A DNA stretch of 16,836 nucleotides, taken from JBIYSM02 sp044759095. GTDB lineage: Bacteria; Bacillota; Bacilli; Brevibacillales; Brevibacillaceae. Below the pieces are notes generated by a model. It was given only the letters and a program-made list of their open reading frames with translations, was not told where the DNA came from and searched no databases. Positions within the stretch are counted from its first letter, which is position 1, and every line of letters begins with the position of its first letter. The stretch is from positions 1 through 16,836 of the forward strand of contig NZ_JBIYSM020000061.1 of the NCBI RefSeq assembly GCF_044759095.2, written 5' to 3'. Below, one piece after another: positions 1 through 6,128 of this stretch. A program made the position numbers and the translations under genes.

Positions 1-87
1 GGCTTCACCGTGTGAAAGCGCCCTGAAATAAACTTTCCGGAACGCATAAAAAGTTTCCTCTAACGAAGAACCAGCTTTTTCGAGAGG

Positions 88-108
88 GCTTCAATCGAAG
101 CTTTTTTT
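88..108 (+). terminator. Short intrinsic terminator of an upstream gene
   Basis: A 5-bp stem (GCTTC/GAAGC, 88-92 with 97-101) with a 4-nt loop is followed directly by seven T residues (102-108). The stem is short, so it is a weak terminator by itself. It would end a + strand gene lying before the window. Nothing coding was recognised in bases 1-146. Confidence 0.4.
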
Positions 109-146
109 ATCTCGCCGGGCCTGCAGGCAATTCCCTTGCTTGTTGA

Positions 147-341
147 CATAGTTTCGAACAGATCTATGCGCAACGAACCTTTTATGCCAAAGCAGCCGAG
201 CAGTATCTGGCAACAGTGAAACAGGCGTGCTCCGTCAAGATCGCCCACTCGCTTCATCTGCTGGTGTTGACCCATCCGCGGGAGACGGCGAAGGAGATGC
301 TCGCATTTCTCGGTTCAGGGAAGTTTGCTTCTCAATTTTGA
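147..341 (+). pseudogene. C-terminal remnant, alpha/beta-hydrolase-like
   Basis: An open frame of 64 codons runs from just after a TGA (144-146) to TGA at 339-341, with no plausible start codon and ribosome site at its head. The last third reads HLLVLTHPRETAKEMLAFLG. A histidine followed by THPRETA and a short amphipathic helix ending in FL is typical of the last helix of alpha/beta hydrolases, where the preceding His completes the catalytic triad. No serine nucleophile elbow or N-terminal part exists upstream, so this is the stump of a deleted gene if the reading is right. Family assignment is inference from a short motif; the alternative is a chance open frame. Confidence 0.3.
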
Positions 342-408
342 TAATGAACGGATGCAAAGGAAGGCGACTCCGCGTTTTTCTTAGGTGTATAAGAATTTAT
401 AACATTGG

Positions 409-447
409 GACATCGAATACAGCCACAAGGAAAGGGTTCGGGGCCCC
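409..447 (+). repeat. 39-bp dispersed repeat, copy 1
   Basis: The 39 bases from GACATCGAATAC to GGTTCGGGGCCCC recur exactly at 16614-16652 in the same orientation. The repeat ends in the palindrome GGGGCCCC. In this copy the final CCC is already the left arm of the adjoining terminator-like hairpin (445-487). It lies between a gene remnant and the aldehyde dehydrogenase promoter. It contains no open frame of its own. Confidence 0.8.
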
Positions 448-487
448 AGCCGACACCAGCGTTAGTTAAAGTCGGCTGGGTTTTCTT
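445..487 (+). terminator. Terminator-like hairpin of the modular repeat family
   Basis: A perfect 10-bp stem, CCCAGCCGAC (445-454) with GTCGGCTGGG (471-480), carries a 16-nt loop containing CAGCGTTAGTTAA and is followed by TTTTCTT. It has the form of an intrinsic terminator on the + strand. The same architecture, with a different but still complementary stem and nearly the same loop, occurs at 10187-10254, and a left half occurs at 16672-16694. It sits 14 bp upstream of the sigma-54 promoter and would insulate it from upstream transcription. Confidence 0.6.
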
Positions 488-493
488 AATGCT

Positions 494-509
494 TGGCATA
501 CTTATTGCT
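494..509 (+). promoter_or_regulatory. Sigma-54 (SigL) type -24/-12 promoter
   Basis: The sequence TGGCATACTTATTGCT matches the sigma-54 consensus TGGCAC-N5-TTGCW at all fixed positions but one (T for C). The invariant GG (495-496) and GC (507-508) are separated by exactly 10 nt as required. Transcription would begin near 520, leaving a leader with the GAGGAGG ribosome site at 538-544 and the GTG start at 555. Sigma-54 promoters need an enhancer-binding activator; no activator gene is inside the window. The sequence match is direct; use in vivo is inferred. Confidence 0.65.
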
Positions 510-554
510 CTAAGAAAGGGCTGATATCCAATGCGATGAGGAGGATGATCAGCT

Positions 555-2045
555 GTGACCACACAAACGAAAGAAGCGTGGAAGATGTACATCGGCGGGC
601 AGTGGGTAGAGGCGGAAGAAGGCAACTGCCGTGAAGTCTGCAACCCGGCAACCGGAGAAGTGATTGCCGTGGTGGCGGAGGGCGGAATCAACGATGTACG
701 GCATGCGATCATGGAGGCGAGACGAGTCTTCGATGAAACGGACTGGCCGGATACGCCTCCTGTCGAACGTGCCCGTCTTCTCAACAAGCTGGCCGACAAA
801 TTGGAGGAGCGGGCAGAGGAGTTTGCTGTTCTGGAGACGATGAACTGCGGCAAACCGCTGCGCGAAAGCCGCTTTGACGTCAATGACGCGGTGAACTGCT
901 TCCGCTACTACGCAGGCCTGATCAACAAGCCGCTGGGCCAAACCTATCAGGTGTCGGATCCGATGATGACCATGGTGGTGCGGGAGCCCATTGGTGTCTG
1001 CGGTCAAATCGTACCGTGGAACTACCCGCTGCTGATGGCGGCGTGGAAGCTGGCCCCCTGCCTGGCCGGCGGGAACACTACCGTGTTTAAACCGGCCGAG
1101 GTAACCCCGTTGTCCGCGATCAAGCTGTTCGAAATCATCGAAGAGGTGGGCTTTCCGCCCGGTGCCGCCAATCTGGTGCTGGGAGCTGGACCGGTGGTAG
1201 GGCATGAGCTGGCGGCCAGCCATCTGGTCGACAAGGTGGCGTTCACCGGAGGGACGGTAACCGGCCGCAGTATCATGCAGGCGGCGAGCGGCAACCTCAA
1301 GAAAATCTCGCTGGAACTGGGCGGCAAATCGCCCAACATCGTCTTCGCTGACGCCGACTTTGACGCTGCCGTGGAGTTTGCCATGTTCGCCATTTTTGCC
1401 AACCAGGGACAGGTGTGTTCGGCAGGCTCCCGTCTGCTCGTGGAAGATTCCATACACGACAAGTTCATCTCCGCGCTGATCGAGCGCTCCCGAAAAATCC
1501 GCGTCGGCAACGGACTGGACGAAAACACGGAGATGGGGCCGCTCATCTCTTTCCAGCACATGCAGAAAGTGTTGCAGTACATTGAAGTCGGCAGAGCAGA
1601 GGGCGCCACGCTAGCGTTGGGCGGCTCCCGTCTTACTGAGGGTGCGTACGCTGACGGAAATTTCGTCGCTCCTACCATTTTTACGGATACGACGCCGGAC
1701 ATGCGCATTGTACAGGAGGAGATATTCGGGCCAGTGCTCGTGGTGCAGCGGTTTAGAGATGAAGAGGAAGCCGTACGCTTGGCCAACGATACGATTTACG
1801 GCCTGGCGGGCGGGGTGTTCACCCAGGACGGCGCCAAAGCGATGCGTGTCATCCGCAAACTGCGAGCGGGCATTACCTGGATCAACACCTACCATCCGAC
1901 GTACAACGAAGCGCCGTGGGGCGGCTACAAGCAGAGCGGGATCGGCCGTGAGCTTGGTACGTTCGGCCTGGATGCCTATACCGAGATCAAGCAAATCAAC
2001 GTCAATCTGCAGCCGGGGCCGCTCGGTTGGTACAACAACGACTGA
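555..2045 (+). CDS. gbsA: Betaine-aldehyde dehydrogenase-like NAD(P)+ aldehyde dehydrogenase
   Basis: This 496-residue protein is a full-length member of the aldehyde dehydrogenase superfamily, which oxidises aldehydes to acids with NAD(P)+ in the cytoplasm. The N-anchoring PWN (Asn156), the general base Glu254 in LELGGKSP, the nucleophile Cys288 in GQVCSAGSR and the cofactor motif EEIFGPV are all present. It resembles Bacillus GbsA (betaine aldehyde to glycine betaine) along its length, but substrate cannot be fixed from sequence; gamma-aminobutyraldehyde or other aminoaldehydes are possible. GTG start is chosen because GAGGAGG precedes it by 10 nt. No choline dehydrogenase (GbsB) follows; a terminator does, so it is monocistronic. 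The sigma-54 promoter suggests an inducible catabolic role more than osmoprotection. Confidence 0.88.
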   Translation: MTTQTKEAWKMYIGGQWVEAEEGNCREVCNPATGEVIAVVAEGGINDVRHAIMEARRVFDETDWPDTPPVERARLLNKLADKLEERAEEFAVLETMNCGKPLRESRFDVNDAVNCFRYYAGLINKPLGQTYQVSDPMMTMVVREPIGVCGQIVPWNYPLLMAAWKLAPCLAGGNTTVFKPAEVTPLSAIKLFEIIEEVGFPPGAANLVLGAGPVVGHELAASHLVDKVAFTGGTVTGRSIMQAASGNLKKISLELGGKSPNIVFADADFDAAVEFAMFAIFANQGQVCSAGSRLLVEDSIHDKFISALIERSRKIRVGNGLDENTEMGPLISFQHMQKVLQYIEVGRAEGATLALGGSRLTEGAYADGNFVAPTIFTDTTPDMRIVQEEIFGPVLVVQRFRDEEEAVRLANDTIYGLAGGVFTQDGAKAMRVIRKLRAGITWINTYHPTYNEAPWGGYKQSGIGRELGTFGLDAYTEIKQINVNLQPGPLGWYNND

Positions 2046-2091
2046 TCACGATATCGGCCGCTTGAACCTGCAAGCTTTTCACATAAAAAAT

Positions 2092-2144
2092 GCCTCTCTT
2101 CCTGCTTTTTGTGTCTTGCCCGGCAGGAGGAGAGGCGAATTTTT
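2092..2144. terminator. Bidirectional terminator between convergent genes
   Basis: A 14-bp stem (2092-2105 with 2123-2136, one G-U pair) is flanked by six A residues on the left (2085-2090) and TTTTT on the right (2140-2144). It therefore can end transcription of the aldehyde dehydrogenase on the + strand and of the stalk-domain gene on the - strand. Confidence 0.85.
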
Positions 2145-2146
2145 GT

Positions 2147-2659
2147 TTAGAGGAGGGATTTGATTTCCCCGGTGTTTGGATTGACGACAAACCAGCCGTA
2201 CGTATTGGTGTAGCTGTCTCCCGTCTGGAAGTTGTTCACGACTTTTTGATAGATATGAATGACATAATTGCCGTTTTCGTCGTCGTGATCATACTCGATT
2301 CGATAGTCCGGCGTTACCTTTTGGCCGTACTTTTTTTTCACCAGTTCAACAGCTTCCCACTTGGAGTACATTTTGTTGGCCGGAAGCTTGCCGATGTAGA
2401 TCGACTTGCTCTTGGCGTCGTAAATGACTGTCTTGCCCAGGCTTTCCGCCACAAAGCGGATCGGTACATAGACCGAATTCTTGTGCAGGATACCCTGCAC
2501 CTCCGTAGTCGGCGACTTTGGAACCCCTTCAAAATAGTAGGTGAACGGCGTCTTGTTCAACTCGGTCAGGCCATCCCCCGGTGCGGCCAACGCCAGGCCC
2601 GAGAAAAGGACCGAACCTGCGACGATGCCCCCCGCAAATGATTTCAAATCCCATTTCAT
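2147..2659 (-). CDS. Exported stalk-domain (copper amine oxidase N-terminal-like) protein
   Basis: The 170-residue product begins MKWDLKSFAGGIVAG with a hydrophobic stretch and an ALAAP cleavage site near residue 26, a Sec signal peptide. Residues about 57-90, including YVPIRFVAESLG (64-75) and SKSIYIG, match the copper amine oxidase N-terminal-like (stalk) domain, common in surface proteins of Bacillales and not itself an oxidase. The last 75 residues, acidic with alternating beta strands ending NPNTGEIKS, look like a PepSY-type small domain. ATG at 2659 was preferred over the in-frame start 15 nt upstream because GGGG lies 9 nt before it. It is convergent to the aldehyde dehydrogenase and has no operon partner. 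A cell-envelope role is inferred; the precise function is unknown. Confidence 0.75.
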   Translation of the reverse strand: MKWDLKSFAGGIVAGSVLFSGLALAAPGDGLTELNKTPFTYYFEGVPKSPTTEVQGILHKNSVYVPIRFVAESLGKTVIYDAKSKSIYIGKLPANKMYSKWEAVELVKKKYGQKVTPDYRIEYDHDDENGNYVIHIYQKVVNNFQTGDSYTNTYGWFVVNPNTGEIKSLL

Positions 2660-2766
2660 GATAAAAATCCCCATTTCCCTTTATCTGCATATTCCCAAGG
2701 GTAATTATGGCAGAAAGATCAAGGGCATTCTATCAAGCGGCGGTACTAGGAGCAGATGACTAGAAC

Positions 2767-2791
2767 CCGGGAAGTTTTGCTGTCTTCCCGG
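2767..2791. repeat. Perfect 8-bp inverted repeat in intergenic region
   Basis: CCGGGAAG (2767-2774) and CTTCCCGG (2784-2791) form a perfect hairpin with a 9-nt loop in the 250-bp gap between the divergent stalk-domain gene and ung. No T-run follows on either strand, so it does not look like a terminator. It may be an operator or a decayed structure. The rest of this gap shows only weak promoter-like sequence. Confidence 0.4.
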
Positions 2792-2837
2792 AAAGAAGTC
2801 CTATGTTTTCGTATGATGCTTCCAGCGGCCTGTCCAA

Positions 2838-2866
2838 TTATCTGCGAAAAGAACATATGGTAAACT
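2838..2866 (+). promoter_or_regulatory. Possible sigma-A promoter of ung
   Basis: TTATCT (2838-2843) and TAAACT (2861-2866) are 17 bp apart, and TGG directly before the -10 box gives an extended -10 (TGn). The -35 box is poor. It is the best candidate in the 70 bp before ung and would start transcription near 2873. Confidence 0.35.
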
Positions 2867-2909
2867 AAAGCCAAGCATTCTTTGAAAGGATTTCGAAGGT
2901 GAGGTCAAC

Positions 2910-3587
2910 ATGGCGATTTTAAAAAACGATTGGGCTCCCATCCTGAGCGAGGAGTTTCAAAAGCCGTACTACTTGCAACTGCGCCAATTTTTAATGGAAG
3001 AATATCACGCAAAAACGGTCTACCCTGACAAGTATGACATCTTTAACGCGCTGCATCTGACGCCGTACGGGGAAGCAAAGGTTGTCATACTGGGCCAGGA
3101 CCCGTATCACGGCCCGGGACAGGCGCACGGGCTGAGCTTTTCCGTAAAACCGGGGGTAAACCCGCCGCCTTCCCTGCAAAACATTTTCAAGGAACTGCAA
3201 AGCGATCTGGGCTGCACCATCCCCAATCACGGACACCTGGTGCATTGGGCGAAGCAGGGGGTACTGTTGCTGAACACGGTGCTTACCGTCCGCGAAGGCA
3301 CGCCCAACTCCCACAAAGGGATGGGCTGGGAACAGTTTACCGACAGGGTGATTGCCGCCCTGAACGAGCGGGAGACGCCGATGGTGTTTATTCTCTGGGG
3401 CAATCACGCTCAGGAGAAAGCATCCTTTATCAACGCGCAGAAACACTGCATCATCCGCTCTCCGCATCCCAGTCCATTTTCGGCAAATCGGGGCTTTTTC
3501 GGCAGCAGGCCGTTCTCCCGGGCGAATCAGTTCCTGCGGGAAAACGGCCTGACAGAGATTGACTGGCAGCTGCCTGAGATTGATTAG
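2910..3587 (+). CDS. ung: Uracil-DNA glycosylase (family 1)
   Basis: The 225-residue protein removes uracil from DNA, starting base-excision repair of deaminated cytosine or misincorporated dUMP. It has the catalytic water-activating motif GQDPYHG (62-68, Asp64), the PPPSLQN segment that compresses the backbone, LLLNTVLTV with the uracil-binding Asn, and the minor-groove loop HPSP (His186). Length equals that of Bacillus Ung. ATG at 2910 is preceded by AAGGTGAGG with a 5-nt gap. It is a single gene, convergent with thiN across the folded element at 3608-3763. Confidence 0.97.
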   Translation: MAILKNDWAPILSEEFQKPYYLQLRQFLMEEYHAKTVYPDKYDIFNALHLTPYGEAKVVILGQDPYHGPGQAHGLSFSVKPGVNPPPSLQNIFKELQSDLGCTIPNHGHLVHWAKQGVLLLNTVLTVREGTPNSHKGMGWEQFTDRVIAALNERETPMVFILWGNHAQEKASFINAQKHCIIRSPHPSPFSANRGFFGSRPFSRANQFLRENGLTEIDWQLPEID

Positions 3588-3607
3588 AAACCAATGGTTT
3601 GTAGAGA

Positions 3608-3763
3608 GGGACCGATTCCTCCAGCTACCCGCGAGCTGTGACGACCTGCTAGCGTAGGGACGTGGGCGCGGGGATAAAGCAGCGCCACCCCTGAGAAAAC
3701 TTCGTGGTGACGCGGCTTTGGCGATGCCCCCGCGAATCGTCGCGGAGCGGAGAAATCGGTCCC
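3608..3763. ncRNA. Highly structured intergenic element, candidate ncRNA or mobile repeat
   Basis: The 156 bp close on themselves: GGGACCGATT (3608-3617) pairs perfectly with AATCGGTCCC (3754-3763) and continues with CTCC/GGAG past one C-A mismatch. Inside are GTGACGA/TCGTCGC (3638-3644 with 3737-3743), a hairpin at 3645-3658, CGCGGGG/CCCCGCG (3667-3673 with 3728-3734) and a 13-position arm with two mismatches (3677-3689 with 3706-3718). No coding frame was recognised. A 7-bp direct repeat GTTTGTA lies just outside on both sides (3597-3603 and 3769-3775). It does not match a riboswitch or RNA class that I know, and no T-run marks an end. Strand is undetermined because a perfect fold reads on both. 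Confidence 0.5.
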
Positions 3764-3775
3764 GAATAGTTTGTA

Positions 3776-4420
3776 TTAATCCATGCTTTTTATCACCAGA
3801 AGCTTCCCGGCAGCCACCCGGATGGTTCCCTGTACGTCCTGCAGAACGTTGCTGATCCCGAGTGAGTCCCCGATTCGCAAAGCGGCATTGTGAAGCGGAT
3901 ACTGAAAGCCCTCCAGCGTAATGCCGGTCACTTTCTCCGACAGCGGCAGCAGGGAAATGTGGGTAAAGCGCCCCCTGGAGACGCTGGTTTCACGGTCGAT
4001 CAGGATCACTTCGTTCTTTTCGTCGAGAATCCGGCAGTCGACGCCTGCCCGCAAGCCTTTTACCAGCAAATGGACGTTGGCGAGGGTGTGGTCAAAGCGG
4101 GTGCCCAAAACGCCCAGCAGCACGATCTCTTCCGGCTGCCGCTCCAGCGCCCAGTTAAAGGCCATCTCGGTATCCGTGAAGTCCTTCATGACCGGGTCGC
4201 AGGTAAGGAACTGCGCGCTCTGCTCTGTAATCTCAACCAGCTCCTCGGGCGTTACCGAATCAAAATCGCCGATGGCCAGATGAGGATTTCGCTTGTGGCG
4301 GACGAGAAACAAAGCCCCCCGGTCCACCCCGATGAGAAAGTCGTCTTCCCGTATGTGATCGATTGCCCACTCGCCCAGATTTCCCCCGGCGAACAGCAGC
4401 ATTCGTTTCCAAGTAGTCAT
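3776..4420 (-). CDS. thiN: Thiamine diphosphokinase
   Basis: The 214-residue enzyme transfers pyrophosphate from ATP to thiamine to give the cofactor thiamine diphosphate. The metal/ATP motif GDFDS (51-55), the TDTE motif (82-85), and GTRFDHTLANVHLL (106-119) in the central region are diagnostic, and the C-terminal beta-sandwich ends with GISNVL, the thiamine-binding part. Length matches Bacillus ThiN. ATG at 4420 is chosen: GAGG precedes it by 9 nt, while the longer TTG start at 4435 uses bases of that ribosome site. In many Bacillales thiN lies in a cluster with rpe and rsgA; here it stands alone. Confidence 0.93.
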   Translation of the reverse strand: MTTWKRMLLFAGGNLGEWAIDHIREDDFLIGVDRGALFLVRHKRNPHLAIGDFDSVTPEELVEITEQSAQFLTCDPVMKDFTDTEMAFNWALERQPEEIVLLGVLGTRFDHTLANVHLLVKGLRAGVDCRILDEKNEVILIDRETSVSRGRFTHISLLPLSEKVTGITLEGFQYPLHNAALRIGDSLGISNVLQDVQGTIRVAAGKLLVIKSMD

Positions 4421-4456
4421 GTCATAGGGCCTCAATTCGTCAAAAGTTTCCTTCTA

Positions 4457-4484
4457 ACAATACCATGTCCAATGGTAATGTGAA
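4457..4484 (-). promoter_or_regulatory. Possible thiN promoter with a palindrome in the spacer
   Basis: On the - strand TTCACA (4479-4484) and TATTGT (4457-4462) are 16 bp apart, a reasonable sigma-A promoter about 40 bp before the thiN start. The spacer is filled by the perfect inverted repeat TACCAT-N5-ATGGTA (4461-4477), a place where a dimeric regulator could bind. The same site also lies 45-60 bp upstream of the divergent small membrane gene. Promoter and operator functions are inferred. Confidence 0.35.
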
Positions 4485-4520
4485 AGATAGGGAGTCAGAC
4501 TGCGGAAGGGGTGATGGAAG

Positions 4521-4706
4521 GTGCCTCTGTGGTTATTTTTGTTACTCGCTTTTGGAGGAATTATGGTGATGGGTATCATTGTCGATTGGGTAATGAAACG
4601 GAGAAAAAGAAAACTGCACATGGATGCCAAACAATCCAATGAACATGCCGAACAAATGTTGAACGATACAAGAGAGAACCATAATGACAACAATTTCTTT
4701 TTATAA
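4521..4706 (+). CDS. Small single-pass membrane protein, unknown function
   Basis: A 61-residue protein with one N-terminal hydrophobic helix (about residues 2-23, LWLFLLLAFGGIMVMGIIV), then a basic stop-transfer segment KRRKRK and a polar, acid- and Asn-rich tail. By the positive-inside rule the tail should be cytoplasmic. GTG at 4521 has AAGGGG 9 nt upstream. The stop codon lies 2 bp from the end of the convergent ferredoxin gene. I do not recognise the family. Size, strong ribosome site and clean topology support a real gene. Confidence 0.6.
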   Translation: MPLWLFLLLAFGGIMVMGIIVDWVMKRRKRKLHMDAKQSNEHAEQMLNDTRENHNDNNFFL

Positions 4707-4708
4707 GT

Positions 4709-5095
4709 CTATCGCTGGCCCGATAGGGAAGATTCCAAACCGATACACGCCTGACATGCCAGCCGATAGCCCTGAGCGAGTGCGGCATCGAGCTTGGCCT
4801 GTTCCTCACGGGTAGGGGGCTGAAGCAATTGGCCGCCCGCCAGCAGTTGTACGGTACATTTGCCGCAGCTGCCTTTGCGGCATTTATAGGTGAGCGGTTG
4901 AAGCTGCGCAAGCGCGGCATCCAAAAGGAGCTGACCGGCAACGGGACGGATGGCGTACTCTGTTCCGTTTTGCCGCAGTCGGATGAGCGATTGTGCAGAC
5001 GGCTTGTTTGGCAGAACTGGTTCAGGCAATCGGGACGGAACAAGGGGTGCCTGACGTTCGGGTATGAGCGAGCCTACTGTAAGAGTTTTGCGCAT
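4709..5095 (-). CDS. 2Fe-2S ferredoxin-type protein
   Basis: The 128-residue protein carries one plant/adrenodoxin-like 2Fe-2S cluster site: Cys72-X4-Cys77-X2-Cys80 in KCRKGSCGKC and the fourth ligand Cys114 in YRLACQAC. It should shuttle single electrons in the cytoplasm; partner unknown. Residues 1-38 are a Pro-rich, low-complexity extension not needed for the fold. ATG at 5095 is preferred because GGGGAGG sits 5 nt before it; an in-frame GTG 45 nt upstream lacks a ribosome site. A 6-bp hairpin (CTATCG, 4709-4714 with 4721-4726) covers the stop codon, though without a T-run. No oxidoreductase is adjacent. Confidence 0.85.
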   Translation of the reverse strand: MRKTLTVGSLIPERQAPLVPSRLPEPVLPNKPSAQSLIRLRQNGTEYAIRPVAGQLLLDAALAQLQPLTYKCRKGSCGKCTVQLLAGGQLLQPPTREEQAKLDAALAQGYRLACQACIGLESSLSGQR

Positions 5096-5177
5096 GAGAA
5101 CCTCCCCGATCCGTTTGTCCACATCATACCACGGGGTCACAATTGAAAAAACAGGGGAGATGCAGAACCGAAATAGA

Positions 5178-5206
5178 TTGAATTATTTGTTTTTATCAAT
5201 TAAAAT
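5178..5206 (+). promoter_or_regulatory. Sigma-A promoter of the GNAT gene
   Basis: TTGAAT (5178-5183) and TAAAAT (5201-5206) are separated by exactly 17 bp in a strongly AT-rich stretch (5170-5225) that contrasts with the surrounding DNA. Transcription should start near 5213, giving a leader of about 27 nt to the ATG at 5240. Confidence 0.65.
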
Positions 5207-5239
5207 ATTTTTATTACAAAAAATGGGGATGAATGGTGC

Positions 5240-6127
5240 ATGCTGACGATCAAGCGGTTGAGCGAGTGTACGTTTGAAGAAGCCACAAAGGCGTGGAACA
5301 GAGGGTTTGAAGGGTACTATTTTGATGCGGCGGCGACGGTGGAACGCTTCACGCACCGTCTGGGCATGGAGGGACTCTCTCCGGCTCTCTCTGTGGTCGG
5401 TTTCATCGACGGGGAACCGGTCGGGCTTGTGCTGAGCGGAGTCCGAACCATCGACGGGAAAAAAGTGGCGTGGAACGGCGGGACCGGGGTGGCTACGGAA
5501 TATCGCCGCCAGGGTGTGGGCCGCAAGCTGATGGAGGCAGCGCTTTCTCTCTACCGCAAAGAGGGAATTGACCTCGCGACACTGGAAGCGTTCACTCAAA
5601 ACGAGAAGGCCATCGCTCTGTACCAACAGCTTGGATACGAAATTGTCGACCGGCTCCTGTTTTTGCAATACGGAGAGGCCTTTGAGGTGAATCCTTTTAC
5701 TGCCGACAGGGAGCTTCCCTACCGCCATCACCGGGGCATCCCGCAAGACGTACGGGGTCTTTCCTATTATCACAGCATGGCGCCGTGGCAGACCCAGTGG
5801 GCGGGCATCCGCGACGGAGAAGCGGTACTGGTGCAGGACGAGCAGGGAGAGACTGTTGGTTACGCCCTGTCCAAACGCACGTTTGATGAAAGCGGCAAGC
5901 TGACCTCTATCGTGCTTTTCCAGTGTGCCGCCCATCCTGAGCGGGAAGACGGGGAAGCGATTGTTCGTTACGCGCTCTCCCAAGTGTTTGCCCCGTTTGA
6001 TCTCGCTTGCCGCCGTACGACGTTCAACTTCCCGGCCGCCAATGAACAGGTTGTAAGCATATTGCAGCAAGCCGGATTCCAGCCGTCCACCGAGCAGGTG
6101 AACATGATTCGGAAAATGGAGAAGTAA
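5240..6127 (+). CDS. GNAT-family N-acetyltransferase, probable tandem-domain
   Basis: The 295-residue protein transfers an acyl group, usually from acetyl-CoA, to an amine of an unidentified substrate. The first half is a clear GNAT domain: the pyrophosphate-binding loop RRQGVGRKL at about 88-96 and the NEKAIALYQQLGYE segment at about 121-134. The second half (about 155-295) keeps the size and strand order of another GNAT fold and ends with a helix like ILQQAGFQPSTEQVNM, but lacks the Q/RxxGxG/A loop, so it is likely a degenerate second domain. ATG at 5240 has only a weak GGGG 11 nt upstream; no earlier in-frame start exists after the promoter. Monocistronic. Confidence 0.82.
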   Translation: MLTIKRLSECTFEEATKAWNRGFEGYYFDAAATVERFTHRLGMEGLSPALSVVGFIDGEPVGLVLSGVRTIDGKKVAWNGGTGVATEYRRQGVGRKLMEAALSLYRKEGIDLATLEAFTQNEKAIALYQQLGYEIVDRLLFLQYGEAFEVNPFTADRELPYRHHRGIPQDVRGLSYYHSMAPWQTQWAGIRDGEAVLVQDEQGETVGYALSKRTFDESGKLTSIVLFQCAAHPEREDGEAIVRYALSQVFAPFDLACRRTTFNFPAANEQVVSILQQAGFQPSTEQVNMIRKMEK

Positions 6128-6128
6128 C

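Noticed and set aside
1..40. Possible CcpA cre site near TGAAAGCGCCCTGA
   Set aside because: The right half does not match the palindromic consensus and no gene start is nearby.
409..460. GGTTCGGGGCCCC looks like the T-arm end of a tRNA gene
   Set aside because: No acceptor, D or anticodon arms can be fitted around either copy, and the sequence continues into the repeat hairpin.
3608..3763. T-box or cobalamin riboswitch
   Set aside because: The T-box AGGGTGGNACCGCG motif and the cobalamin box GCCAGG/GCCACTG are absent on both strands, and the element lies at the 3' ends of convergent genes, not ahead of one.
3890..4483. Long + strand frame opposite thiN
   Set aside because: Antisense to a clear ThiN gene; composition is what the reverse of a GC-rich coding frame gives, with no domain.
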